Shown here: positions 1 through 8,716 of the stretch, piece by piece | Layout: each line of letters begins with the position of its first letter | Position numbering within the stretch: the stretch's first letter is position 1 | Assembly (NCBI GenBank): GCA_903867185.1 | Contig: CAIPQK010000034.1 | Coordinates: forward strand, 1-61,257 | Direction of reading: 5' to 3' | Source of the DNA: an uncultured Candidatus Nemicrothrix sp. | GTDB taxonomy: Bacteria; Actinomycetota; Acidimicrobiia; Acidimicrobiales; Acidimicrobilacustridaceae | Length of the DNA stretch: 61,257 nucleotides | Position numbers and translations under genes: made by a program | The notes under the pieces: model-generated | What the model saw: only the letters and a program-made list of their open reading frames with translations | Told to the model about the DNA's origin: nothing | Database searches by the model: none

Positions 1-130
1 ATCAGAAGCGACCGTCAAGGCTCTTCGAGCGAAATCACCCGACCACGATGTCAGCGAGCGCGCTTTTGATACTGGTCGGCGAGAAAAGCTTGTTGGTATC
101 GAGGTTGGCAAGCTCAACGCAACGGCGTGA
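1..130 (+). CDS. 3' end of an unidentified upstream gene
   Basis: An open frame runs from the window edge (codons from base 2) to a TGA at 128-130, giving the last 42 residues of a protein. The tail is hydrophilic and ends in EVGKLNATA. It is too short to assign; it could be the end of a CoA-metabolism protein given its neighbour, but that is only a guess. Its stop overlaps the GTG start of the next gene (GTGA at 127-130), the usual signature of translational coupling, so both are probably one operon. Confidence 0.6.
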   Translation, partial: SEATVKALRAKSPDHDVSERAFDTGRREKLVGIEVGKLNATA

Positions 131-918
131 ACGCGTTCAACCCCATCGATCGTCCAGCGGGACACCCGCTCGTGTCCCTCGAGATACTCGACGGCTCGAT
201 CGCGCTGCTGACCTTGTGCGACACAGATCGACGAAATGCTTTGCGCATTGAGCTCTCACTCGATCTCGAAGCAGCTGTCAATGAAGCGATGACCGCGAAT
301 ATTGATGTGTTGATTCTGACTGCCACTCCCCCGGTCTTCTGCTCGGGCGGCGACCTCGACGATCTCGTTACTCCTCGCGCCTCACTCAGCGACATCGCAC
401 GAGGTAGTGAAGCCCTAGCGAACGCACCCATCCCGACAATCGCGGTGGTCGAGGGGGCAGTTATTGGTGCCGGCATCAACCTCCCGTTGGCCTGCGACGT
501 CATCTTGTGCACGCCTGACGCATCCTTTGACCCTCGCCTCCTCGACCTCGGGGTCCATCCAGGCGGCGGCCAACTTCGCGCTCTCGCACTACGAATTGGG
601 CGGCAAGGGGCCGCTGCTCTCTCGCTTCTCGGCGATCGCCTCACCGGAGTCGAAGCGGCCGAGGTCGGGCTTGCTTGGCGATGTCTCCCCGCAGCCGACA
701 TCGGTGAACGAGCGCTCTCTCTTGCTCGAAGGGCTGCATCACGCCCGCAAGAAGCGATGCGACGCGCCAAACAGACTCTGGACGAAACAGTCAATGTTGA
801 TCGTGAATCAGCGGTTGAGATTGAACTTGAACAACAGCAGTGGTCGATCGAACAGCCGTGGATTCCAGAGCGAGTAGCGGTCTTGCGCGAGAAACTTGCA
901 CATAGACGAAGCGATTGA
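127..918 (+). CDS. Crotonase-fold (enoyl-CoA hydratase/isomerase family) protein
   Basis: The 263-residue protein has the length and layout of the crotonase superfamily. The oxyanion-hole segments are visible: CSGGDL at residues 72-77 and GAG at 114-116 within the second acyl-CoA binding loop. Compared with classical enoyl-CoA hydratase, both catalytic glutamates are replaced: the first (GGGxE in the family) is Asn in GAGIN, and the second (PExxLG) is Leu in RLLDLG. It should therefore bind an acyl-CoA thioester, but hydratase activity is doubtful; isomerase, hydrolase or another crotonase reaction is possible. The GTG start at 127 overlaps the stop of the upstream gene. It converges on the acyl-CoA ligase with 1 bp between stops. 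Confidence 0.85.
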   Translation: MNAFNPIDRPAGHPLVSLEILDGSIALLTLCDTDRRNALRIELSLDLEAAVNEAMTANIDVLILTATPPVFCSGGDLDDLVTPRASLSDIARGSEALANAPIPTIAVVEGAVIGAGINLPLACDVILCTPDASFDPRLLDLGVHPGGGQLRALALRIGRQGAAALSLLGDRLTGVEAAEVGLAWRCLPAADIGERALSLARRAASRPQEAMRRAKQTLDETVNVDRESAVEIELEQQQWSIEQPWIPERVAVLREKLAHRRSD

Positions 919-919
919 T

Positions 920-2551
920 TCAACGCTTCTCAAAAACAACACCCGACTGGTCGAGATCCCAGGTTGCTGCGGTTACCCCTTCATCACGAAGTTCACGCTT
1001 CAACACGCGCCCTACAGGCGAACGAGGAAGATCCGTTCGAAATTCGATGTAGCGCGGGAGAGCAAAATAAGGGAGTTGCTCGACGCACCAAAGGAAAAGT
1101 TCTTCTTCAGTGACGGTTGCACCCTCGACACGAGTCGCAGTGATTTTTAAATCGTCTTCGGTGAGCGGGCTCGGAACGGCATGAACAGCAACGTCGGCGA
1201 TCTGGCCGTGCCCCATGATGATTGACTCGACCTCAAAACTGGCAATGTTCTCTCCCCGTCGCCGCAAGTAATCCGCCTTACGGTCGACAAAGAACAAGAA
1301 GTTATCTTCGTCCACGATGCCGATATCACCGGTGTGATACCACCAGTTTCGACTGGTTTCCACGGTCACCTCAGGTCGACCCCAATAACCAGCGAACATC
1401 ACTTCGGGTCGCTTTGGCCGAATGACGATTTCGCCTCGATCGCCGCGCGGAACCTCGTTGTCTTCATCATCGAAAATGCGAACATCGAAGTACTCGTCGT
1501 TAATGACACCTGCGGCGTTCGGTTTGTTGTGACCACCCGGCGGCTGCCAGGAGATCAGGCTTGCTTCGGTGACGCCGTAAGCGGCGCTGAATGTTGTTAG
1601 ACCAAACCGATTCTTCATGATGTCGTCGACTTCAACTGGCATCGGAGCGGCGCCAAGGAGTCGGAGTGTCGTATTGGCTTCGGGCGCACCCGAACGTGGC
1701 ATTTCAGGACGATCGACATCGTGTGCCAAGAGATACGCCATGGTCCCGAGCGTCGAGGTGATCGTTGCTCCGACGCGATTCATTTCGGGCCAGAAATTTG
1801 ACACAGAGAAGCGCCGGTAGATCGCCGAGCGTCCACCGAAAACGAGTGGGCCGATGACTGCGGTCGTTATTGCGTTGAAATGAAACAACGGCAGTGGAGT
1901 CCACACGACATCATCTGCGTTTCGCTCCCAACAGATCCCTATCTGCCGAGTAAGCGCCTCGTGATAGTTGTGACTGAGCATGCAGCCCTTTGAGAGTCCA
2001 GTTGTTCCGCCGGTGTAAATGAACGTACCGAGATCGGAAGGCTTGGTAGTGATCGCAGGGAGAACGGCGTCTGAGGTCAGGAGTTCGGACCATAACGAGG
2101 TGGCAGTTCCGGCAATGGCCGAAGGAGTGTCGGAGATGATCACGACGTGCTGTACAGACTCGATGGTTGCAGCAACTGCCTCGAGTCGGTCGAGAAATTC
2201 TGCGGCGACTATGACGACTTTGGAACCCGAGTCAGCGAGTTGGTGGCGCAGGTACTGACCCTTATAAGCGGTGTTCACAGGAACGGCGATAGCTCCCGCC
2301 AGAATGATCCCCCACCACGCAAAGACAGCCTCAATCGAGTTCTCGATGAGCGTCGCGACGCGATCACCTTGGGAGACACCCATCGATCGAAGCGAGGATG
2401 CCAGTCGCGAAGAGACATCGACCAACTCTGCTGCGGTCACGGTGTCGCCACACACGTCCAAATACGGTCCGTCTGAATCAACGTCAAGACGACTCATCAA
2501 CAATTCCGGAATCGTCGACTGCGCTCCGCTGCGCCAAACATCGGTACTCAT
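920..2551 (-). CDS. AMP-forming acyl-CoA synthetase (CaiC/FadD-like)
   Basis: The 543-residue protein is a member of the ANL adenylating superfamily, which activates a carboxylic acid with ATP to an acyl-adenylate and then an acyl-CoA. Visible motifs are the P-loop-like YTGGTTGLSKG, YGVTEAS in motif A5, the YHTGDIG ATP-binding aspartate, the RKADYLRRRGENI hinge, and the C-terminal lysine in SPVGRVLKREL. The RRGEN form of the hinge resembles crotonobetaine/carnitine-CoA ligases. I chose the ATG at 2551 rather than an in-frame TTG/other start at 2578 because AAGGGGA lies about 11 nt upstream of it. It is divergent from a second ligase, with a palindrome between them. Substrate is unknown. Confidence 0.9.
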   Translation of the reverse strand: MSTDVWRSGAQSTIPELLMSRLDVDSDGPYLDVCGDTVTAAELVDVSSRLASSLRSMGVSQGDRVATLIENSIEAVFAWWGIILAGAIAVPVNTAYKGQYLRHQLADSGSKVVIVAAEFLDRLEAVAATIESVQHVVIISDTPSAIAGTATSLWSELLTSDAVLPAITTKPSDLGTFIYTGGTTGLSKGCMLSHNYHEALTRQIGICWERNADDVVWTPLPLFHFNAITTAVIGPLVFGGRSAIYRRFSVSNFWPEMNRVGATITSTLGTMAYLLAHDVDRPEMPRSGAPEANTTLRLLGAAPMPVEVDDIMKNRFGLTTFSAAYGVTEASLISWQPPGGHNKPNAAGVINDEYFDVRIFDDEDNEVPRGDRGEIVIRPKRPEVMFAGYWGRPEVTVETSRNWWYHTGDIGIVDEDNFLFFVDRKADYLRRRGENIASFEVESIIMGHGQIADVAVHAVPSPLTEDDLKITATRVEGATVTEEELFLWCVEQLPYFALPRYIEFRTDLPRSPVGRVLKRELRDEGVTAATWDLDQSGVVFEKR

Positions 2552-2638
2552 CTGAAGAATCGTCCCCTTTGCGAGCACTGAGTGTGCCGAGATTCTCGAC
2601 CGCCCTGTAATGAACGGTGTGAACCATACATCGACCGG

Positions 2639-2654
2639 TTGAACCGTGGTTCAA
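2639..2654. promoter_or_regulatory. Perfect 16-bp palindrome, likely TetR-type operator
   Basis: TTGAACC-GT-GGTTCAA is a perfect inverted repeat with 7-bp arms in the 142-bp gap between two divergent acyl-CoA ligase genes. Size, symmetry and position fit a TetR-family acyl-CoA or steroid regulator. The half-site TTGAAC resembles the KstR half-site TAGAAC, but the arms are 4 bp apart (AAC-N4-GTT) rather than KstR's 2, so identity with KstR is not supported. No regulator gene is adjacent. Confidence 0.6.
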
Positions 2655-2693
2655 TGATCCCTCTCGCCGATCACCCTTCTCCCGGAGTCATGC

Positions 2694-4301
2694 GTGCCTG
2701 CTTCTACTGAACCATTTGAATACGAGGATCTACCGCTGACCGTTGCAGCCGCCCTCGAGCGCGCTGTCGTTAAGTTCGGCACGCTTGAGGCTCTCGTCGA
2801 CGGCGATCTGCGTTTGAACTGGAGCGAGCTTCTCGATCGCGTGGACATCGCCGCTCGGGCTTTGATCGCCACCGGAATCAACTCAGGCGATCGTGTTGCG
2901 ATCTGGGCGCAGAACACCGCCGAGTGGGTCATCGCAGCGTGTGCAATTCACCGCTGCGGAGCTGTTCTTGTACCGCTCAACACACGGTTTAAGCGCCCCG
3001 AAGCAACGTACATTCTCGAGAACGCTGGCGTCCGATTGCTTTTCACAGTTTCCGAATTTCTCGGGACCGATTACGTCGAGCTGCTTGGCGATCGTTCGGC
3101 TCTTCCCTTGTTGGAGCATGTCATTCTCCTTGGCGGTCCTGCACGAGCGCAAACAATGACATGGGCCGATTTCCTGTCAACGGCTAAGTCAGTGCCAGCG
3201 ACTGCAGCAGCCGAACGTGCTGCAGCTCTTACTCCAGATGATCTCTGCGACATTCTCTTTACATCGGGAACAACAGGCTTACCTAAAGGAGCCATGCTCA
3301 CTCATGGCGCCAGCGTTCGTGCCTATTGGAGTTGGTCCACCGTCGTCGGACTCACCCAAGGCGACCGCTACCTGATCATCAATCCTTTCTTTCATGGTTT
3401 CGGATTGAAGTCGGGCATTCTTGCCTCGATCCTCATGGGAGCAACGATCTTGCCGCACCCGGTGTTCGATGTTCCCTCAGTAATGCGACGCGTCGAAGAA
3501 GAACGAATCACGATGCTCCCCGGCCCGCCGACGGTTTACATGACGATGCTTGACCATCCCGAGCTAAAGAATTTCGATCTTTCGAGTTTGCGACTTTCCG
3601 TCACTGGTGCCGCAACGGTTCCCGTCGAAATGATTCATCGCATGCGTTCAGAAATGACGTTCAAGACAATCGTTACCGGATACGGCCTCACTGAAGCAAC
3701 GGGCATCGCAACAATGTGCCGCCATACCGACGATCCGGAGATCATCGCGAACACTGCGGGTCGCGCGATTCCCGATGTTGAAGTCATCGTGGCCGACGAA
3801 AACCGCCAGCCAGTCGCGAGCGGCGAACCAGGCGAGGTTCTTATCCGTGGCTACAACATCATGAAGGGATTCATTGGTAATCCCGAGGCGACCGCCGAAG
3901 CTATCGACGAAGAGGGTTGGCTCCACACAGGCGACATCGGTGTCATGGATGTAGCTGGAAACCTGCGCATCACTGACCGCATGAAAGACATGTTCATCGT
4001 TGGCGGATTCAATGCCTACCCCGCAGAGATCGAAAACATCCTGCTCACCCACCCTGGCATCAGCCAGGTTGCCGTACTCGGTATTCCCGATTCGCGCATG
4101 GGTGAAATCGGGGTGGCGTTCGTTATCGCAAAGCCAGAGGTGACCATGACTCCCAACGACATCGTCGCATGGAGTCGCGAGTCAATGGCGAACTACAAGG
4201 TGCCACGTCACGTCATCATGGTCGAAGAATTCCCGCTCAATGCAAGCGGGAAAGTACTGAAATATGTCTTGCGCGTAACCGCTATAGCGAACGCTTCCTA
4301 A
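2694..4301 (+). CDS. AMP-forming acyl-CoA ligase, FadD3-like
   Basis: This 535-residue ANL-superfamily ligase carries FTSGTTGLPKGAMLTH, YGLTEATG, LHTGDIG, the DRMKDMFIVGGFNAYPAEIE hinge segment and the C-terminal acyl-transfer lysine in NASGKVLK. The PFFHGFG and GYGLTEA context is like actinobacterial FadD3, which in Mycobacterium activates HIP, a CD-ring intermediate of cholesterol breakdown; a medium- or short-chain acid is equally possible. The GTG start has CGGAG 6 nt upstream. It diverges from the other ligase and meets the amidohydrolase tail-to-tail, their stops overlapping by 4 bp. The sequence shows the ligase family clearly; FadD3 identity is inference. Confidence 0.88.
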   Translation: MPASTEPFEYEDLPLTVAAALERAVVKFGTLEALVDGDLRLNWSELLDRVDIAARALIATGINSGDRVAIWAQNTAEWVIAACAIHRCGAVLVPLNTRFKRPEATYILENAGVRLLFTVSEFLGTDYVELLGDRSALPLLEHVILLGGPARAQTMTWADFLSTAKSVPATAAAERAAALTPDDLCDILFTSGTTGLPKGAMLTHGASVRAYWSWSTVVGLTQGDRYLIINPFFHGFGLKSGILASILMGATILPHPVFDVPSVMRRVEEERITMLPGPPTVYMTMLDHPELKNFDLSSLRLSVTGAATVPVEMIHRMRSEMTFKTIVTGYGLTEATGIATMCRHTDDPEIIANTAGRAIPDVEVIVADENRQPVASGEPGEVLIRGYNIMKGFIGNPEATAEAIDEEGWLHTGDIGVMDVAGNLRITDRMKDMFIVGGFNAYPAEIENILLTHPGISQVAVLGIPDSRMGEIGVAFVIAKPEVTMTPNDIVAWSRESMANYKVPRHVIMVEEFPLNASGKVLKYVLRVTAIANAS

Positions 4302-5488
4302 CGAGGGAGAACTTCGCTTGGCAGCGGATGGCGGAACACTCGCGCCGCATTTTCACAAAGAATGGCGCGCAACTCGTCGGACGGAAGATCACCGTAGGTG
4401 TCGGCGACTACTTGTTGTGTATCTGGCCACGTTCCGTCGCCGTGCGGGTAATCGGTTTCGAACATGATGTTCTCGACTCCGATGCGATGACGCGTCACGA
4501 TTGTTGACGGATCATCGATGGTACAGAACCAGAAATTGCGTTTGAGCACGTCAGCAGGACGTACATCCCATCCCAGCCCATAACCAGAGCGGTCGACGAT
4601 GTTGTCCAGTCGGTCGAGAAGCATCGCCACCCACCCGATGCCGCCTTCGGACATGGTGATCTTCAGGTTTGGGTACTTCAATGGATAACCAGACCACAGC
4701 CATTCAGCGCAAGCAGCCAGAGACAACTGGCCAAACATCGTTGCGCCAAGCTGAAGGGCAGGCGATGCCTCGGGGGTTGGGTAACCACCCGACGAGCCGA
4801 CGTGCAAAGCAATCGCCGTGTCGGTTTCCGCACAAGCCTGCACAATTGGATCCCAGTAGCCAGAGAACAGCGAGGGGAATCCGATATTTTGCGGACGCTC
4901 AGGGAGCGTTACCGCAACGAAACCGCGAGCAGCATTCCGACGAATTTCGGCGGCACCCTTTTCGGGATCGGCCAGAAACGTCAGGCCCAGAGGAATGATG
5001 CGATCTTTCGCTGGCTGCCACCACTCTTCGTACAACCAGTCGTTCCATGCTTGTGTCGTGGCGTACCCAAGATCGAGGTCATCGATTTGAGCGAAAACCC
5101 GGCCGCAAAAACCAGTGATCATCGAAGGGAAATTCATCGACGCCCAGACACCGTTGATGTCCATATCTCGAACGCGTTCGTTGATATCCCAACAGCCCTT
5201 GCGCATATCTGAAAACTTTGTGGGCTCGAGGTTCTTCATGCTCTTCTGTCGGCCTGCTACTGCGTTCATTCCGACCTGCGTAAAACGCTGTCCTTCGAAC
5301 TCCCACACCTCATGACCGTTCTCGTTTACGACAACTTTAGGAGCGCGGCTCTGGAACTGTGAAGGCAGTCGACCTTCAAACATTCCTGGCGGCTCAACGA
5401 GGTGGTCATCAACGGAAATAATTGTGTACCGGACCTCGACTGGATCAGGGTCAGGCAACAGCATCGGATTGTCGACGAGATCAGTCAT
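4298..5488 (-). CDS. Amidohydro_2 family metal-dependent hydrolase (paralogue 1)
   Basis: The 396-residue protein has the TIM-barrel Amidohydro_2 pattern: N-terminal VDDHLVEP in place of the classical HxH, a central LHVGSSG, SEGGIGW after it, and ETDYPHGDGTWP near the C-terminus, which supplies the metal/catalytic aspartate. Relatives include ACMSD-type decarboxylases and hydrolases of cyclic compounds. Two paralogues lie at 45312-46535 and 53691-54980. The ATG is preceded by GGGGGA 4 nt away and a TACAAT -10 about 29 nt upstream. It is divergent from the phosphotransferase gene, sharing a 91-bp promoter region. Decarboxylase versus hydrolase cannot be decided from sequence. Confidence 0.88.
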   Translation of the reverse strand: MTDLVDNPMLLPDPDPVEVRYTIISVDDHLVEPPGMFEGRLPSQFQSRAPKVVVNENGHEVWEFEGQRFTQVGMNAVAGRQKSMKNLEPTKFSDMRKGCWDINERVRDMDINGVWASMNFPSMITGFCGRVFAQIDDLDLGYATTQAWNDWLYEEWWQPAKDRIIPLGLTFLADPEKGAAEIRRNAARGFVAVTLPERPQNIGFPSLFSGYWDPIVQACAETDTAIALHVGSSGGYPTPEASPALQLGATMFGQLSLAACAEWLWSGYPLKYPNLKITMSEGGIGWVAMLLDRLDNIVDRSGYGLGWDVRPADVLKRNFWFCTIDDPSTIVTRHRIGVENIMFETDYPHGDGTWPDTQQVVADTYGDLPSDELRAILCENAARVFRHPLPSEVLPR

Positions 5489-5516
5489 GAGTCCCCCAGA
5501 TAGCGACAGTTCGAAG

Positions 5517-5522
5517 ATTGTA
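5517..5522 (-). promoter_or_regulatory. -10 box TACAAT for the Amidohydro_2 gene
   Basis: On the minus strand TACAAT lies 28 nt upstream of the start at 5488, predicting a leader of about 22 nt that contains the GGGGGA ribosome-binding site. No clear -35 is seen. Confidence 0.5.
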
Positions 5523-5555
5523 GGTCCGTCACCGCAGTCAATTCGTGGTCGCTGC

Positions 5556-5561
5556 TACCTT
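5556..5561 (+). promoter_or_regulatory. -10 box TACCTT for the phosphotransferase gene
   Basis: TGCTACCTT precedes the start at 5580. A start site 6-7 nt downstream gives a leader of only about 12 nt, made up almost wholly of the AGGGGGA ribosome-binding site (5570-5576). The same GCTACCTT string occurs at 6684-6691 and on the minus strand at 55562-55569. Confidence 0.5.
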
Positions 5562-5579
5562 CGGCGGAAAGGGGGAACG

Positions 5580-6638
5580 ATGACCGAAGAAGTTCTGGAT
5601 ACCGAGGCGCTCGGGCAGTGGATAGGAGACCGAATTGGTTCCTCGTCAACCACAGTCGAAATCGATGGAAGGCCATCAGGGGGATTCTCTGCTGAAACTC
5701 TCCTACTGACCGCTCACGCCGCAGAAGGCACTCGTCACCGTTTTGTGGTTCGCCTTGAAACCCCTGAACCCGCTGTCTACCCGACCCAATCAGACCTCGT
5801 CATGCCAGAGATCGAGATCCAGTATCGGGTCATGGATACTCTGAGACGCGACGGGACCGTTCCGATTGCTGATCTGCTTGGCTACGAATCTGACGATCGA
5901 ATTCTCGGCACTCCCTTCTTCGTGATGCACCACGTAGACGGAGTCGTTCCGATTGAGACACCGCCCTACAGCGCTGAAGGGTTTTTTACGGAGATGAGCA
6001 AGGAGCAACGAACCGCGCTCATCGGCAACGGACTCCAGCAGCTTGCAAGACTTCACGCGATATCCCTGAGTTCCCTAGACCTCGATTGGCTTGTTCCAGC
6101 GGGTAGTACCCCTGGCTCGCGACATCTCATGAACCTGTGGAGGTCGTTTGGTGACGACGAACTTCGAGGTAGGTCCCATCCCCTCCTTGCATCTGCGTGG
6201 GAGACCATCGCAGCGGAACTTCCATCAGAGGAAGCGACCGGCCTTTGTTGGGGCGACCCGCGACCAGGCAACATCATTTGGGACGATGCTTCGCCAGCGT
6301 GTCTGACCGATTTTGAAGCAGCGTGCGTGGGCCCTCCTGAATTCGATCTGGGCTGGTGGCTCATGTTTGACCGGACGATGCACGAACTCGCAGGTCTTGA
6401 TCGACTGGAGGGAGATCCGTCACGAGATGAGCAGCGAACGATGTATTTCCGCTACGCCGGACGGCCAGAGGTCGACACCGGCGCTCACGAGCTTTTTGCC
6501 GCTGCTCGCTACTGCGTCATCGTTATTCGCGTGATGAATCGCCTCGAACAACGGGGCCTACTTCCAGCCGACAGCATGGTTTGGCGTGACAATCCAGCAA
6601 CTGAGTGTCTGGCCATGATTCTCGACGAGCGTGGATAG
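5580..6638 (+). CDS. APH-like phosphotransferase family protein
   Basis: The 352-residue protein has an aminoglycoside-phosphotransferase/choline-kinase fold. The catalytic loop reads WGDPRPGNIIWDD, where the usual H-x-D is W-G-D, and the metal-binding loop reads TDFEAACVGPPEFDLGWW. This WGDxRxGN variant is typical of the actinobacterial phosphotransferase group found next to acyl-CoA dehydrogenases (FadE36-like region), thought to act in acyl-CoA or alcohol metabolism rather than antibiotic resistance. I moved the start from a longer frame at 5424 to the ATG at 5580, which has AGGGGGA 3 nt upstream and a -10 box at 5556. The longer frame would overlap the divergent gene. The phosphate acceptor is unknown. 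Confidence 0.85.
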   Translation: MTEEVLDTEALGQWIGDRIGSSSTTVEIDGRPSGGFSAETLLLTAHAAEGTRHRFVVRLETPEPAVYPTQSDLVMPEIEIQYRVMDTLRRDGTVPIADLLGYESDDRILGTPFFVMHHVDGVVPIETPPYSAEGFFTEMSKEQRTALIGNGLQQLARLHAISLSSLDLDWLVPAGSTPGSRHLMNLWRSFGDDELRGRSHPLLASAWETIAAELPSEEATGLCWGDPRPGNIIWDDASPACLTDFEAACVGPPEFDLGWWLMFDRTMHELAGLDRLEGDPSRDEQRTMYFRYAGRPEVDTGAHELFAAARYCVIVIRVMNRLEQRGLLPADSMVWRDNPATECLAMILDERG

Positions 6639-6685
6639 CGCGCAGAGGGCATTAGGACTGCCCGAAAGCACAGGAAACCCCCTGC

Positions 6686-6691
6686 TACCTT
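6686..6691 (+). promoter_or_regulatory. -10 box TACCTT upstream of the envelope locus
   Basis: TGCTACCTT lies 63 bp before the first acyltransferase start and is the likely promoter for the 6749-13158 pair. A -35 is not obvious. Confidence 0.4.
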
Positions 6692-6748
6692 GCCCTGAGT
6701 GAGAATGCGTCCGATCCCTCACGCCCCTTCTGCAGGATGGGCGCTCCT

Positions 6749-8716
6749 ATGACGGTTTCCGCATCCCCCGGATCGATCTCCACTGAACCCCCCAACGTTC
6801 AGGCCGAGCGTTCTGCCCCGATACCTCACCTCCCGGGACTCGATGGTGTCCGAGGCCTCGCGGTTATCGGCGTACTCCTCTTCCACGGCGGTTTCGTCTG
6901 GGCCAAAGGCGGCTTCCTCGGCGTCTCTACCTTCTTCACGCTTTCCGGCTTTCTGATTACAAACCTCCTCGTTCGAGAGTTCGAGGGTTCGTCGTCACTC
7001 AACCTTCTCCGATTCTGGGGCCGGCGACTTCGCCGCCTCATGCCGGCCGCACTCGCAGCAATAGCGCTGATTGGTCTCGTCTGGTGGCGGATCGGCACAC
7101 CCGAACAACTTGGGTCACTGCGTGGCGACATGCTGTCGTCACTTGGGTACGTAGCGAACTGGCGACTGTGGACGTCGGGAATCAGTTACGGATCACTCTT
7201 TTCGCAACCGACTCCGTTCCAACATTTTTGGTCCCTCGCCATCGAAGAGCAGTTCTACTTAGTCTTCCCTCTGGTCGTGCTCGCGTGCATGCGAATCGGA
7301 GGCCGACGACTGCTCACCTTTGTGTGTGCGGTTGCCGCGGTTGCCTCGATCGCTCTGATGTGGCTGCAACGATCAGATTTCGATCGGATCTATTACGGCA
7401 CCGATACACGAGTCGCTGAATTGCTCTTCGGAGTGCTGCTCGCACTCTGGTGGTCGCGTCGTGATCGAAACACAACGAAGCGGACTTCATTGCAACCAGC
7501 GTGGGATGCATTTGGCGTCGCTGCGACAATCGGAATTCTTGCAGCGTGGTACTTGATCAACGAGATGTCGCCGAGACTGGCAAAAGGCGGGTTGCCAATC
7601 TACGCCGCACTTTCCACGCTTCTCATCTACACCGCAACCCGGCCCGGCCTGGTCTCGCGTCTCTTTTCCAATTCCGCACTGCGCTGGGCCGGACTTCTGT
7701 CCTACGGCCTTTATCTGTATCACTGGCCGATTTTTCTTGTGCTGTCACAAGATCGAACTGGGCTGTCGACCGCACCACTCTTTGTTCTCCGAATGGCCGT
7801 AACGCTTGGACTCTCACTGCTTTCCTATTTCTTCCTCGAGATGCCCATACGACGCCGCTCCCTCCTCACTTCAACTCGGTCGGCTGCAACTGCGGCGTTT
7901 GCTGGCATTTTCACTGTTGTGCTGTGCGCGTTTGCCGTCACACTCCACACGCCGAAGAGTTCGGTTCCCTACGCAAACATGAAAGTGACCGGTTTCGGCC
8001 ACACCCTCGCAGAACTCCATCCAACCAAACGCCCAGATCCATCCACCGGCAAGCCGGCGACCGTGTGGATCATCGGCGACTCGGGTGGAATGGATGAATC
8101 TCCGGCACTCGCTGCCGCGATGCAAGCCACCGGTTCAACCCGATTTGTTTTCGGAGCCGGCCCGGGGTTCGGGTTGACCGTTGGCATCGACTGGCGCAAA
8201 GACTTTCGGGAAGAGATCGAGAGAGATCATCCCGACGTTGCGGTCATCATGGTTGGCGGGTGGGACACCAAATTTCTCATCAAGAACGGCAAAGCTGCGT
8301 ACGAGAAGATTGTCGATGAAGCGATCTCCCTACTCACCGATAATGGAATCAAAATTCTCTTGTTGCCGATCATGCCGGGCGGAAATTTCGACGTCACGAC
8401 GACAAATCAAATCTTTGCCGAAGTTGCCGCACGTCACCCTGGGATGGTCGACAATCCGTCGGTCGACTCTGCCCTGAGGGCGCCAGACGGATCGACTCCC
8501 CGTTACTGGATCGATACCGACGGAACAGTCCATCTGCTGCGCAAAGCCGACGGTTGGCATCTCTGCCAAGAGGGCGCTCGCAATCTTGCGTCGCTTATCG
8601 TCGATCGACTCGCCGAACTTGGCTGGTCGCCACCAGTCATCGCAGACTGGGAAGACGGATCGTGGCAGCAAGCGTTCCAATTCAATGACCCTGTTGGTGT
8701 CTGTGACGGTATTTGA
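6749..8716 (+). CDS. Acyltransferase-3 / SGNH O-acyltransferase (paralogue 1)
   Basis: The 655-residue protein has an N-terminal integral-membrane acyltransferase-3 domain of about ten helices, followed by a C-terminal SGNH hydrolase-like domain. Acyltransferase-3 marks are LDGVRGLAVIGVLLFHGG near residue 30, with the catalytic-type His, and FFTLSGFLIT. The SGNH part has the nucleophile motif IIGDSGG and a late DGWH supplying Asp/His. Proteins of this OafA/OatA-like design move an acyl group across the membrane onto cell-surface glycans. The ATG at 6749 has AGGATGGG upstream; an in-frame ATG at 6737 adds four residues and lacks a site. Its stop overlaps the start of the AftD-like gene (TGATG), so the two are coupled. 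Confidence 0.9.
   Translation: MTVSASPGSISTEPPNVQAERSAPIPHLPGLDGVRGLAVIGVLLFHGGFVWAKGGFLGVSTFFTLSGFLITNLLVREFEGSSSLNLLRFWGRRLRRLMPAALAAIALIGLVWWRIGTPEQLGSLRGDMLSSLGYVANWRLWTSGISYGSLFSQPTPFQHFWSLAIEEQFYLVFPLVVLACMRIGGRRLLTFVCAVAAVASIALMWLQRSDFDRIYYGTDTRVAELLFGVLLALWWSRRDRNTTKRTSLQPAWDAFGVAATIGILAAWYLINEMSPRLAKGGLPIYAALSTLLIYTATRPGLVSRLFSNSALRWAGLLSYGLYLYHWPIFLVLSQDRTGLSTAPLFVLRMAVTLGLSLLSYFFLEMPIRRRSLLTSTRSAATAAFAGIFTVVLCAFAVTLHTPKSSVPYANMKVTGFGHTLAELHPTKRPDPSTGKPATVWIIGDSGGMDESPALAAAMQATGSTRFVFGAGPGFGLTVGIDWRKDFREEIERDHPDVAVIMVGGWDTKFLIKNGKAAYEKIVDEAISLLTDNGIKILLLPIMPGGNFDVTTTNQIFAEVAARHPGMVDNPSVDSALRAPDGSTPRYWIDTDGTVHLLRKADGWHLCQEGARNLASLIVDRLAELGWSPPVIADWEDGSWQQAFQFNDPVGVCDGI

Noticed and set aside
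114-923. Long minus-strand open frame opposite the crotonase gene
   Set aside because: It mirrors the real gene, is arginine/serine-rich and has no recognisable domain; the plus-strand product has crotonase motifs.
2639-2654. KstR operator
   Set aside because: KstR sites have AAC-N2-GTT spacing; here it is N4, so the regulator cannot be named.
5424-5579. N-terminal extension of the phosphotransferase gene
   Set aside because: It would overlap the divergent gene's start and promoter, and the ATG at 5580 has an AGGGGGA site plus a -10 box.
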